17,376 nt of DNA from the NCBI GenBank assembly GCA_002751075.1, contig NAOQ01000220.1, forward strand, positions 99,277-116,652. The letters are read 5' to 3'. Shown in pieces: positions 8,776 through 17,376 of the stretch (its first letter is position 1; each line of letters begins with the position of its first letter). The notes under the pieces were generated by a model, which did no database searches, was not told the origin of the DNA, and saw nothing but the letters and a program-made list of their open reading frames with translations. Made by a program: the position numbers and the translations under genes. The DNA comes from Ichthyophonus hoferi (lineage: Eukaryota > Opisthokonta > Ichthyosporea > Ichthyophonida > Ichthyophonidae).

Positions 8776-10085
8776 TTATTCCTGGACAACGGTGGTGCGC
8801 TCAGACACGTAGATACCGTCGAGGAACTTACGAATATCCTTGTTCTTCACAAGCACAGACTGCTGGATGAGAGCAGCAGAGCGAGACACAAGCTCAAGGT
8901 CGTTACCCTGTTAAAATATACATAACAGTTAGATAATTGTATGTTTTCTGATGGTCTGTCAAATTATATTATTTATTGCTTTAAATTTTAATGTTGGTAT
9001 AACATTATGATTTTATATATCAATTCACTACTATATTCTATTGTGTAAAGCAATGCACAGGAGAAATAGCAAACTAACAAATATTAAATACATCCAGTAA
9101 AAAAGAAAGTTGGTTAAAATAACCCGTCATTCTCAATAGCATCAGCAATTAAACAATGCAAGTCAATATTATAAACCGTACATATATATAAAACACAGTC
9201 AGGAAAAACAAACATAAATAAAAACCTAAAACCTTACCTGAAGCTCAACCTCGTCCTTTCCAGCGCTGGCGACAGTAACACCGTCAAGCATGTTAACGGT
9301 GCGCACAATACGCTCACCGAGGAAGTTACGGATCTCAACAGTCTTCTTATCGTCAGCGATGTTGACGTTAATGGGGAAATGCGCATATACGTATTTCATC
9401 TTGTACTTATAGCCCTGTTGAAAAAAAATATTTCTATTAATCTCTGATTTACATAAAAGAATTCTTCAAATCACTTCCAGGCCTAACAAAAGTGTGCAGA
9501 AAATGAATAATTTTAAAATGCCAATAACTAGCAATAAAGATATTGTGTTTATCATGGAAAACATGTTAACACATTATAAAAATACGAGATGAACTACTTA
9601 CGAGAGTAACACCCTTGATCATGTTCTTGATGTGAGTGCAGATGGTGTGGACGCAGGCGAGGTCCTTGCGCTTGCCGAACCAGACATCGACGCGAAGCTT
9701 CTTGGCGGTCAGAAGTCTGAGCTCGAGGTTCAAGTGCTGCATATACCAACATTCATTAATACAATAACTTTAACAAGTTTGTAGTTTTAAACTACAAAAA
9801 CTCCCGTTTCGCCTTTGTACATTCAAGGTAACCTCTACTTAAATATTTCCAAAGTGTTTTTTTGCATAATTTTTAACTGAAGTTCTTTTGGTAGTCTTTG
9901 TCGAAGTGTTATTTAATATTAATATTATAACTGTTCCAAAACGGCAAAAAGGCAACATCAAATCTTACCTTGAACTCACGCACGAGAACACCACGAGGAC
10001 CAGTGATGGTGACCTTCCTGGACTTCACAGCAATGGTCACATCCTCAGGGATGGTGATTGTCTCGGTTCCCAAGATAGTCTTCAT
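8776..10085 (-). CDS. RPL9: 60S ribosomal protein L9 (uL6), 4 exons, 186 aa
   Basis: Exons on the minus strand: 10085-9969, 9736-9602, 9414-9238, 8907-8776. All three introns are phase 0 and GT-AG (232, 187 and 330 nt). The product starts [16 protein letters not shown], the typical eukaryotic uL6 start, and carries the KVTITGPRG loop, then [48 protein letters not shown] and the C-terminal signature [16 protein letters not shown]. At 186 residues it matches the family's usual ~190. uL6 is a large-subunit protein with two similar domains, located at the base of the stalk near the factor-binding site. Codons are strongly biased to C/G endings (AAG, CTC, GTC, ATC), as expected for a highly expressed gene and unlike the NET-PRL gene. 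The start is fixed by family alignment. A CAG five bases before the ATG, behind a CTGAC and T-rich tract, suggests a 5' untranslated intron. Confidence 0.97.
9778..9798. repeat. Near-perfect 21-nt inverted repeat in L9 intron 1
   Basis: TTTGTAGTTT and AAACTACAAA are exact reverse complements separated by a single T. The structure lies about 40 nt inside the 3' part of intron 1 of the L9 gene. It could form a tight hairpin in RNA after loop relaxation, but no snoRNA boxes accompany it. Confidence 0.7.
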
Positions 10086-10090
10086 GATGA

Positions 10091-10112
10091 CTGCGATTAA
10101 TTACTAAGTCAG
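10091..10112 (-). promoter_or_regulatory. Candidate 3' splice site of a 5' UTR intron, L9
   Basis: On the minus strand, CTGAC (10108-10112) is followed by TTAGTAATTAATCGCAG, with the AG ending at 10091, only five bases before the L9 start codon. This matches the branch-site/acceptor pattern of the other introns. Ribosomal protein genes often carry an intron in or near the 5' untranslated region. No donor has been fixed. Confidence 0.35.
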
Positions 10113-10189
10113 AAAATAAGCCATGTTTAATTGAAAGAGTGAAATAGAAAATAAGATCCTGAATTACTATTTGAATGCATTTGTTATTT

Positions 10190-10203
10190 AAATGCATGCA
10201 TTT
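10190..10203. promoter_or_regulatory. 14-bp perfect palindrome AAATGCATGCATTT upstream of L9
   Basis: A perfect palindrome about 105 bp upstream of the L9 start, with a further AATGCATTT at 10174-10182. Just beyond it lies GGGTCCGCCC (10215-10224), another near-palindrome. TGCATGC-type motifs are documented in ribosomal protein promoters of some protists (Toxoplasma). Here their role as a transcription-factor site is an inference from position and symmetry. Confidence 0.35.
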
Positions 10204-10205
10204 GC

Positions 10206-10520
10206 TTATTCAAGGGTCCGCCCTTTCCTGAACAAATAAATCATTAGGGCGTCAACAAACGGCCCATGGAAATGTGCAAAAAAAAGCGATGGTGGCATTC
10301 TTCCATCGTGGAAATTTATTCCAACCCATCCTTCAAATATATTTTTTATTTTATGTTGATACGCTTTTGATGTTATGTGCGGATATGTATGCGGCTGGAT
10401 TGTTTCGGCTACAAAATCGATAGCTGCTCCGGACGGATAGGATGCGGTAGAAGGGCATTTTGTATTTGATTGAAAAATATTATAATCGGGTTTGAATATC
10501 ATCTAATCAAATTAAATAAA
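10206..10520 (-). promoter_or_regulatory. G+C-richer block upstream of L9
   Basis: This 300-base block is clearly richer in G+C than the DNA around it and contains a 98-codon open minus-strand frame (10206-10502) whose product I do not recognise. The same strand and closeness to L9 suggest promoter or 5' untranslated sequence rather than a separate gene. A small inverted repeat CGATGG/CCATCG lies near 10290-10311. Confidence 0.3.
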
Positions 10521-10566
10521 CTAAAAAAAAATTCTTTTCACCTCCAGGTAATACTTTATGTTTTAA

Positions 10567-10716
10567 AATTTATTTTACATACTAGGATTGACTTGGATAC
10601 TAAAAGACGAAGAGGGATTACTCACCCCTTCTTCTCTGACGAAAGCCTGGGTGAAAAGGAAAACGTACAGGAACTACCGTAGCCTTTGGAACCCAGATAC
10701 GTTGGTGAACCTATAA
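10567..10716 (+). other. Exon-like open frame, unrecognised
   Basis: A 49-codon frame closed by TAA lies in a locally G+C-richer patch (about 10590-10710). It is preceded by a T-rich stretch and ACATACTAG, which could act as a 3' splice site, and it encodes residues such as LTWILKDEEGLLTPSS and KAWVKRKTYRNYRSLW. A second frame through the same patch also stays open. It could be a terminal exon of an unknown gene or a remnant of a transposable element. No family was recognised. Confidence 0.2.
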
Positions 10717-11269
10717 TTAATATTACGTAAGGTTGGATAAGATTTATTGCTTTCAATTAGATTCACCAATAATATTATTAGTTTTGGGGCCTATCCCAGG
10801 AATATTAACTGCAATAACTTTCTGGTTCTGTTTCCTGCGTCGTGAAATGCGTAAATCTGGTTTTATTGCGTATTTTAACCCAATGAAATACTTGCATTAT
10901 AGATTTATCTATTGGTTCAGAAATATTACTATTGTATTTAGTCTAATTCGTTGTTACATTTTAGCGTCTGAGCCATTACAGACTTGTTCTATACAAACTT
11001 GTGTAAAATAGAATAGTTACTTTCATGGTTTAATAATATTTGTTCTATTTCACTTAAAAATATAAAATATAATCAGGCTTAGAATGAACCCCAACCATTC
11101 TGTCAGCGTATATAGAGTTATTAATAATATAATACTTTAATTATCAAGCAACATCAATATTTACTCCATCTGATGAAGTTTAGAATGGCGAAAGATCGTA
11201 TAATTAGATTGCAGTATATCCAAAACATATTTGTTTTATGTCTAGTACGTGCATTACCTGGAATTACCA
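10717..11269. other. A+T-rich DNA with one weak hydrophobic frame
   Basis: A plus-strand frame without an early ATG runs from 10733 to 11011 and would encode two hydrophobic stretches (ILLVLGPIPGILTAITFWF and a later FIYWFRNITIVFSLIRCYIL). Hydrophobic products are what A+T-rich non-coding DNA tends to give, the first ATG is only at 10847, and no domain is seen. I do not call it a gene. Confidence 0.3.
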
Positions 11270-11293
11270 AAATTATTATTACTATTATTATTA

Positions 11294-11330
<37 letters not shown>
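11270..11330. repeat. (TTA)n microsatellite
   Basis: About 60 bases of ATT/TTA trinucleotide repeat, interrupted by one run of eight Ts and a few variants. The 72-codon frame across it (11173-11391) owes its Ile-rich stretch to the repeat and is not called. Confidence 0.9.
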
Positions 11331-14300
11331 GATGATTTTAGATTTACAGTTGTTAAATGTTAAAAAATACCAAAACCATGGCTTATATTAAGATCGTAAA
11401 ATAAATGCATTCAATGGGCAAAGTCGCAGTAGATGTTTTGATTTATAAATTCTTATATAGTTTTGATAATCATTGGGCTCACAGATAAGAGTACGTATTT
11501 ATGTCCAAGACATCATTCCTTAATTATAATGTAGGTTGTTTTACGAGTAATATAAATAATGCATGGATCTACTTGATTATATTTTATTCTACTGTTGTAT
11601 GATATACTCGCTAGCTGGTCTACAGTCCAATAACACCATACTTAAGCTTGATATATATATAAGTAGCATTGAAGCTATAGAAAATGAGCCATTTAAAACA
11701 TCTAAAATCGATTGCCAATAATATTTATTACAAAACAAGCTATAATTATGCGACATTGTAACGGATATGGGTTAAATTTTTAGGGATGTTTTATTAAAAA
11801 ATAAAATTAAAAACAGTTATTGATTTTTTTTGTAGAATCTATCATGCAAGCCGAGAATTCATAATGAAAAATGTGTAATCTTTATTCAATTTCATTACAG
11901 AATCAAGAGTCCCCAATCTGCCTCATAGAACCTTCTTATACTTTCTCAATATAGCATTCTATCTATGTATAGAATACTTTAGAAACCAGCATTATTTAAT
12001 TAGATAACTATGAGAATAGTTACTTTACCTATGTTGTATATGTAGCTATATTTGGCATAATCCCTATGAATACAATTCGCAACAATTGAATATATCACCT
12101 TACTAATTTTTGATGTTTTGCTTTGTTTTTCTTAATATAATGATTTTTAATTTTGGCTACAAGAGTTAATCTTTTGAGTTAATATTAACCTCCGTTTACC
12201 TACTCTCTTATCTCTAAAAGTCTTTTTGGAAATTGAGATACTGAACACCATCCTACAATACAGCGTTTGTAATGTTGAAACTTGGCTTCCTGTCTTATCG
12301 AGTTTCCTTTAATATAGCTTATTACTATGAAGGTAAATTACACCATCTATTTGTGGTATATTAGACAATATAAAGTTAGTAGAAAGTGTTCATCTGTAGT
12401 ATCATTGGCTGGCACCTAAGTGACTTTACTGTTAATAAATATTGATTAAAATAATATTCTCTTAGCAGTTTATTGAATGTATTGACATTTATGTAGATCA
12501 GTAGCGCCATGCCGACAAGTAAATATAGCCTGATTTAATTATTTAAAGCCACATTGGACTGGCCTGCGAGATAAAACCTGTACTACTAATCTGATAGAGT
12601 TGTTGAACTGCAATTGAGTAAGTGGTCAGAATATACTGCTTTTCCACTAACCATGCTGTTGGAAGTAAGTAGAGCCAGGTTTAGTCCCTGCAACCTATTT
12701 CCCTCTAGAATTGAGGGAATACCAATCTAAGGGATGCCTTAATATTTAATTTGATCTAGTGTACGGTAAAGTCGCAATGGCATTGGTCAACACATGCTAC
12801 GGCTAAATTAATATTTCTTTTCTAACACATACATTGCTTTTTAAAAAGGCATAGGATAATTCCCAGTATACCAATTACTTTGGGCTAACTATGACTGAAA
12901 GGGGGTAGATGACGGAAATTGGGTTTAGTCGCGTAATATGGTACTGTAAATCAACCTAGGACAACTGCATATACATATTAATATATATATATATATATTA
13001 TAAATTCTAGTTCCAATTCTAGTTGAGTAGCTGTCTTAAATATTTCTGCAATGATTGTTTCTGATCAGGAATGATCAGGAATTACAATCACAAGTGATCA
13101 TCTTATTCACTATGGCCCCCAATTACATCATGTAATCCTATGCTTCCCAAAGTCTCTACGAGTCCAGAATGCCACGAGCTCTTGAATCCATAACTTACTC
13201 AGTACCTTAGTATAGTATACATCAGAGCTATTATTTATATATATCTTAATATTATAGAACACACCTTTTTACATCTAGACAAGCTAATAAATGGTCATAT
13301 TACCTTAATACCTTTCATAGTAATATCATTATCAGTAGAAACAGAATACGCTAATGCATCGTTATGTGATTGATGAACACAAAACCACATCAATTAGAGA
13401 CATTACATAATATATGATACAAAGAAAGCTTTGCTATACATAGTTTAAATGCTTGATTCCTCGTTTATTACAAGTATGATAAAACTAGCTGTGTTAGTAT
13501 TCCTCAAGGTTTTATACAAAGTAACAGTTAAAGACGAAAAAACACCCAAATAAAAAATATGATCAGTTCACGCTTAATCAAAAGCAACAAACATTCCTGG
13601 TTCAATAATATTTAAACCCTATTCAATTAATTATATCACAGGAATATACAAAATAACATGATCAAATAATCAGATTTGTCCATCCAGATAAATTTTCTTT
13701 CTCTATAGATTCTTCTAAGACCAAGAGAATACATAATACAGTTAAGTCTCAAAGAATTGTGATCATCAACCTCAAAACCACAGAAACCAATCTAGAGACA
13801 GGATAAATTTACACTCCTTCAGATAGACACTTGGCTTTCGGCTATACCTATTGGGCCTAAAATAGGAAGTCAATTTAAAATTGCAATAAATATTATGTTA
13901 TTAATATATTTGCACGTTTATAATAGTATATGTTGATTATAACAGGCCATGGAATATTAGCATGATGTTTATAGATGTTGTATTAGTTCTCTTAAAAATT
14001 ACCTATGTTAATGCATATATTGGGGATGCCTGTTATTTTAAACTCTGTTTTCTAGTTTCAGAATGTAGCAAGGCCAATTTTGCATATTTTTTGTATCTAT
14101 TTCTCAATATAGGTTAAAAATTGTCACAACATATTTTCTAGTCATAGTTGTAAAGAGTAGCACCAATTTTTTCAATCATAAAATCGTATATAATACATCA
14201 TTATTACAATAAATGGTATACACATTAAGCTTTTTCTTAAAAAAAAAAATGAATTCTATCACACTTGTATACAAACCGATTTAGATTAATATACACGCAA

Positions 14301-15240
14301 TAATAAAATAAAAATTATTTGCATTGTATTATAATGTATAAAACAACCAAGTAAAGTATATGAGCATATATTATTATGGCAACAGCGCTAGATAACCGCA
14401 TAATTGGTCAATATTAAAAAATAATTTGTCTCTTAAACTAAGTAAGCAATAATATTCTAACGTATCAGGATATTTGTCGTATCACATATAACTTGAATAA
14501 CAGGAATTAAACAACAACTTGATTACATTAAAATAAACATATAGCAAATCATATATTTGTACAAAAAAAGTAAACATTTCTAATATATTGCTACTATATC
14601 TTAGACTTATTCTTGCGTGATAAGCCACTCTAAACTTTTATGTAAAATTAAAGAAAAATAATTCTCAACAATTTCCCATTCGACTAATTAAGAAAAAAAC
14701 ATTTTTCTCTATTACATAATGAATAAATGTAAAAAAAATAAAAAAATAATCTCTCTAACCGTAGTTAGAAATTTAGGTTCTAACATATAGTAGTGAACAG
14801 TCGTTACAACTATTTTTCTACACTTTTTTATAATGTATTTTAGAATATAAAAATATCTCTTTGATGTACTAAAGCCCTAAAAAAGATCCATAGGAAACAT
14901 TCACTACTAAAGTCGTTACATTTAAAATATTATAAAACTAATTATTTTAAAAAGCCACTGGCATATATTGTTTTTTCTTTCTAATATATATATATATATA
15001 TATATTGTTCAGTATTGTTATATCTAATGCATTGATAATGGCATTGATAGCCAGCAAAGGTCGGGTAATTAAAGTAAAGTCTTGATTTATAGTTTTTATT
15101 TTTGAAAGTTTAATGTCTTTTTTATAAACTAGGACCAGTTATATATTGACAAATTTTTGTGAATCAGTAAATACTATCAAATGTAGCTACCAATACAAAA
15201 TAGGCAAAGTAATTACAGTTATAATTATATAATTAATTAA
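11331..15240. other. Long gene-poor A+T-rich region
   Basis: Nearly 4 kb without any frame, splice-supported exon or RNA gene that I can defend on either strand. It contains (AT)n tracts at about 12979-13000 and 14983-15006, many A/T homopolymers, and a 10-bp tandem duplication TGATCAGGAA x2 at 13062-13081. A slightly G+C-richer patch at 12540-12800 and another at 13130-13200 are the only places that might be very old insert sequence; neither shows a motif. Confidence 0.55.
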
Positions 15241-15363
15241 TGTTGGGTTTTGATGTATTTAGAAAGTATAAAAAGAATTTGAGACAGATTAGAGACTCAG
15301 GATTTTGGAGTTATACCGAATAAAGGCTATACAGTTTTTATCCCAATTTGTCGCCCTATAACA
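15241..15363 (+). mobile_element. LTR-like unit, probably an LTR retroelement fossil
   Basis: The 123-base unit begins TGTTGGG and ends CTATAACA, giving the TGTT/AACA ends typical of LTRs. Inside are TATAAAAA (15267-15274) and, about 50 bases later, AATAAA (15319-15324), the usual promoter and polyadenylation order. It is directly followed by GTTGGTTACCACCC, which resembles a primer-binding site for a tRNA 3' end. No matching second LTR is in the window and no recognisable retroviral-type domain follows, so this is either a solo or truncated, old copy. A Ty3-like or BEL-like family is possible; it cannot be fixed from this alone. Confidence 0.4.
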
Positions 15364-16148
15364 GTTGGTTACCACCCTTTGAACACAGGTAGGATAATTC
15401 CTGCGCACTATAATCAAAACCAACGTATATATAGAATGGTTTTGAGATGGTCCGAAAGAAACATCAATTGTATTTTTAACTTCTCACTAAAAGATCGATT
15501 TCATTTTTTATCCAGGTATATATAATGGGAAAAGGTAGTCTGGTGGGGGTATAATATTGAATAATTTGTGGGTATTTAATTTGATAGTGTATGACTGCAA
15601 TAACGGTGCTATGGTTGGATGGATCTTAAATACACCAATTTTAATATCTCAGGGATTATTTGACAAGTTCATGAATGTTTTGTCTTTTGTATTGGAACTT
15701 ATGTACTATGTTAAAATAATTCTTTATTTATTTGAATTATAATATAATATATATTTTATTTATTGATTATTTTCTACTAATTAAATAATAGAGATTATCT
15801 ATTAAACCTACGTAGCAATGATTCAGATTGAGATAATGCCTGTATACCATATTAGTATACAGTTTGATCTAAATTTAGTCTCATCGTATCACACGTGTTT
15901 AGAACGGTATAAATTAACCACTGAGATCGGGCTTCCGGTTTTGTTTGCACTAGTCTGCCACCCGACCTGCGTCATTGTGATAATAATGGTTGAAAATAAA
16001 GACAGAATATGGTTAACCGATATTTTACTTATTAACATATTATGTTTAATTGAAGAACTGGTTTACATTGATTTAGCTGAACATTGATGCGTTTTAATAT
16101 GCCAACTAAGAGACTATTTGTCATTAAAGTTTTCTTAGTAACTTCTCA
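15364..16148 (+). other. Sequence after the LTR-like unit; two unrecognised frames
   Basis: Two plus-strand frames stay open: 15557-15742 (61 codons, no ATG at its start) and 15818-16087 (89 codons, starting with ATG). Neither product shows a recognisable motif; the second is Ile/Leu/Val-rich with TTEIGLPVLFALVCHPTC. Position after an LTR-like unit suggests they could be decayed element sequence. A host gene cannot be excluded, but I would not annotate either as one. Confidence 0.25.
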
Positions 16149-16180
16149 TTTTTTTTTTTTTTTGTTTTTTTTTTGTTTTT
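16149..16180. repeat. Poly(T) tract
   Basis: Fifteen Ts, G, ten Ts, G, five Ts. It may be simple low-complexity DNA or the reverse complement of the A-tail of a LINE/SINE-type insertion on the minus strand. No element body was recognised on its right side. Confidence 0.7.
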
Positions 16181-16620
16181 CATACAACACCAATTACTAA
16201 TTTTTATTTAACTCTATCGCATTGTTCTGCGATAAAATTATTAATAATAGTATATAACTATGTACTGCTGTTTACAAAGCGTTACATGGCTATTAGATGA
16301 AGTTCTAATTATGTCTTTATTTTATTTATTTTTTCAGGCAAAAAAATAGTATGGAATATGATTACTTACATAGCAGGAGAGAACGATAAAATTAACGGCT
16401 AACTTTTGCTTTACATTAAATAAACTCCAGCTGGGCTGATTTTCACCAAACCAAAGTATTTTATTTAAAGTATGTACATTTATATTTACAATTATTGTTA
16501 AAGATTTATTGTGCTTTTAATTAGGCTTCTCTAACTCATCTAAGATACCAAACCTATTCTTTAACAACCTGGCCTTAATATAAATAAATAACTGTAGTTG
16601 GTTTTATTGTAATTTAAAAT
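16181..16620. other. A+T-rich spacer
   Basis: No supported gene. The stretch is A+T-rich with no obvious repeat or splice-bounded exon. Confidence 0.4.
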
Positions 16621-17060
16621 TAACTTCTTACTTTAGGCCCATGGGGTATAGCCAAAAGTCAAGTCCTTTTCTGAGGTGTTGTGAATTTCTTCTCTCTGGA
16701 TTGGTTTCTGTGGTTTTGAGACTGATTATAGCTTTTTTAAGGCTTAAATGTGTATGTATTCTCTTAGTCCTAGAAAAATCCATAGAGAAAGAAGCTTTGT
16801 CTTCGTTCGCGATTCTGCCTTGATTCAGAATGAAAGCTTTATCTGGATGAGTATATTTGAGAATTTGTTTTTGATTTTTCGTAAATTCCTTGGACATAAT
16901 GAATTGGCTAGGGTTGAAATATTATTGAAGCAAAGATGTTTGCTATTTTTGATTAGGCGTTGTCCGAAATATGTTATGACTATCCTGATTATCGCATTCC
17001 ACACTACGGGCCGTTTGAACTTTGCTATACCTTTTCACTTGTAGATCAACCAAAGTTTTA
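16621..17060. other. G+C-richer island with open frames on both strands
   Basis: This block is richer in G+C than its surroundings and stays open on the minus strand (16628-16897, 89 codons with ATG) and on the plus strand (16748-17044, 98 codons). The minus-strand product includes KYTHPDKAFILNQ, faintly like the 'P---KPFIL-TDAS' segment of Ty3-type polymerases, but the match is too short to trust. Position next to the right-edge LTR-like start favours decayed retroelement sequence. It could instead be an exon of a host gene I do not recognise. Confidence 0.25.
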
Positions 17061-17237
17061 GTAACAAGCGCATCAGGCATGATTGGCAAATTATTAATCA
17101 CTATTACGAGCTCGTTAATCGCAATTGTAGTTTTTTAAAATTATAAATACTTGAAATAGAGTGGCTCGGAATTAATTAGTTACCCAATATCCTTCTAATG
17201 GATTAATTCACCAATATCTGAAAGTTACCCCAAGATA

Positions 17238-17308
17238 GTTAAGCACTGGCGGTGGTAGAAACAAATAAGTACAAAAGCAAACAAAAATCTAATAAATGGG
17301 GCACTTCA
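17238..17308 (+). repeat. Dispersed repeat, copy B (right edge)
   Basis: Matches bases 1-75 in the same orientation (GTTAAGCACTGGCGG at its start, then an A/C-rich stretch and a G-rich block AATGGGGCA). Here the G-rich block is followed a few bases later by an LTR-like start, which supports reading the repeat as the 3' internal end of an LTR retroelement. Confidence 0.65.
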
Positions 17309-17376
17309 TGTTGAAGTATGGGTATCGGCTATAAGGAAATTACCAATAGAGGGGTAATGTTCCAATTACCATATGT
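17309..17376 (+). mobile_element. Start of an LTR, cut by the window edge
   Basis: The sequence begins TGTTGAAGTATGG and contains alternating GGTAATT/AATTACC segments (GAAATTACCAATAG, GGGGTAATG, CCAATTACCATATG), a composition common at the start of Ty1/copia LTRs. The preceding polypurine-like AAATGGGG fits a 3' LTR in plus orientation; because LTR ends are TGTTG...CAACA, the opposite orientation (end of a 5' LTR) is not fully excluded. The element continues outside the window, so its length and condition cannot be judged. Confidence 0.5.

Noticed and set aside
9415-9968. snoRNA genes in L9 introns 1 and 2
   Set aside because: Ribosomal protein introns often host snoRNAs, but no paired C (RUGAUGA) and D (CUGA) boxes or H/ACA layout could be found; intron 3 was also read with the same result.
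9888-10100. 70-codon plus-strand frame
   Set aside because: It is antisense to L9 exon 1, whose protein is unambiguous.
10206-10502. 98-codon minus-strand frame upstream of L9
   Set aside because: No recognisable domain. Its position immediately upstream of L9 on the same strand fits promoter or 5' untranslated sequence better. Kept only as a regulatory block.
10733-11011. Possible small membrane protein with two hydrophobic segments
   Set aside because: The frame has no ATG until 10847, composition explains the hydrophobic residues, and no family or splice signal supports it.
16628-16897. Ty3-type polymerase remnant (KYTHPDKAFILNQ)
   Set aside because: Only a few residues resemble the family motif and the neighbouring sequence does not continue the similarity; left as unrecognised.
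1-17376. tRNA genes, rRNA or a CRISPR array
   Set aside because: No GGTTCRANYCC-type B box, no rRNA-like block and no regularly spaced identical repeats were found. The window is eukaryotic, so CRISPR is not expected.

Overview
This window comes from an A+T-rich eukaryotic nuclear genome. The two convincing genes are split by many spliceosomal introns of 111 to 517 nt. Most introns carry a CTAAC- or CTGAC-type branch site close to the 3' splice site, and coding exons are clearly richer in G+C than the surrounding DNA. Intergenic stretches are long and full of simple repeats, and traces of old LTR retrotransposons lie at both ends. I cannot place the organism firmly. The L9 protein looks broadly fungal/animal-like (for example [14 protein letters not shown]), so an early-diverging opisthokont or another protist with a repeat-rich genome is the best guess, with low confidence.

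Layout. Bases 1-1080: a copy of a dispersed repeat at the very edge, then a broken Ty1/copia integrase on the minus strand. Bases 1081-3260: A+T-rich DNA with no recognisable gene, a 27-bp tandem duplication and a pyrimidine-rich tract upstream of the next gene. Bases 3261-5882 (plus): an eight-exon gene for a 225-residue protein that joins an N-terminal NET/ET-type domain (the extraterminal domain of BET bromodomain proteins) directly to a complete PRL/PTP4A-type phosphatase. Bases 5883-7015: 3' flank and a degenerate minisatellite. Bases 7016-7503 (minus): a long unrecognised frame preceded by an exact TACTAAC and an AG, so probably a 3'-terminal exon. Bases 8776-10085 (minus): a four-exon, 186-residue ribosomal protein L9 (uL6) gene, with a perfect 14-bp palindrome and a G+C-richer block upstream. 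Bases 10.5-11.0 kb: weak exon-like frames. Bases 11.0-15.2 kb: essentially empty A+T-rich DNA with microsatellites. Bases 15241-15363: an LTR-like unit. Bases 15.8-17.06 kb: unrecognised reading frames. The window ends in a second copy of the left-edge repeat followed by what looks like the start of an LTR.

The main discovery candidate is the NET-PRL fusion. A chromatin-type peptide-binding domain is encoded in frame with a PRL phosphatase, the junction lying inside one exon, and the phosphatase lacks the C-terminal CaaX box that normally anchors PRLs to membranes. Together these suggest a PRL recruited by protein-protein contacts, perhaps nuclear, rather than by prenylation. The L9 gene is ordinary housekeeping and shows no functional link to it.
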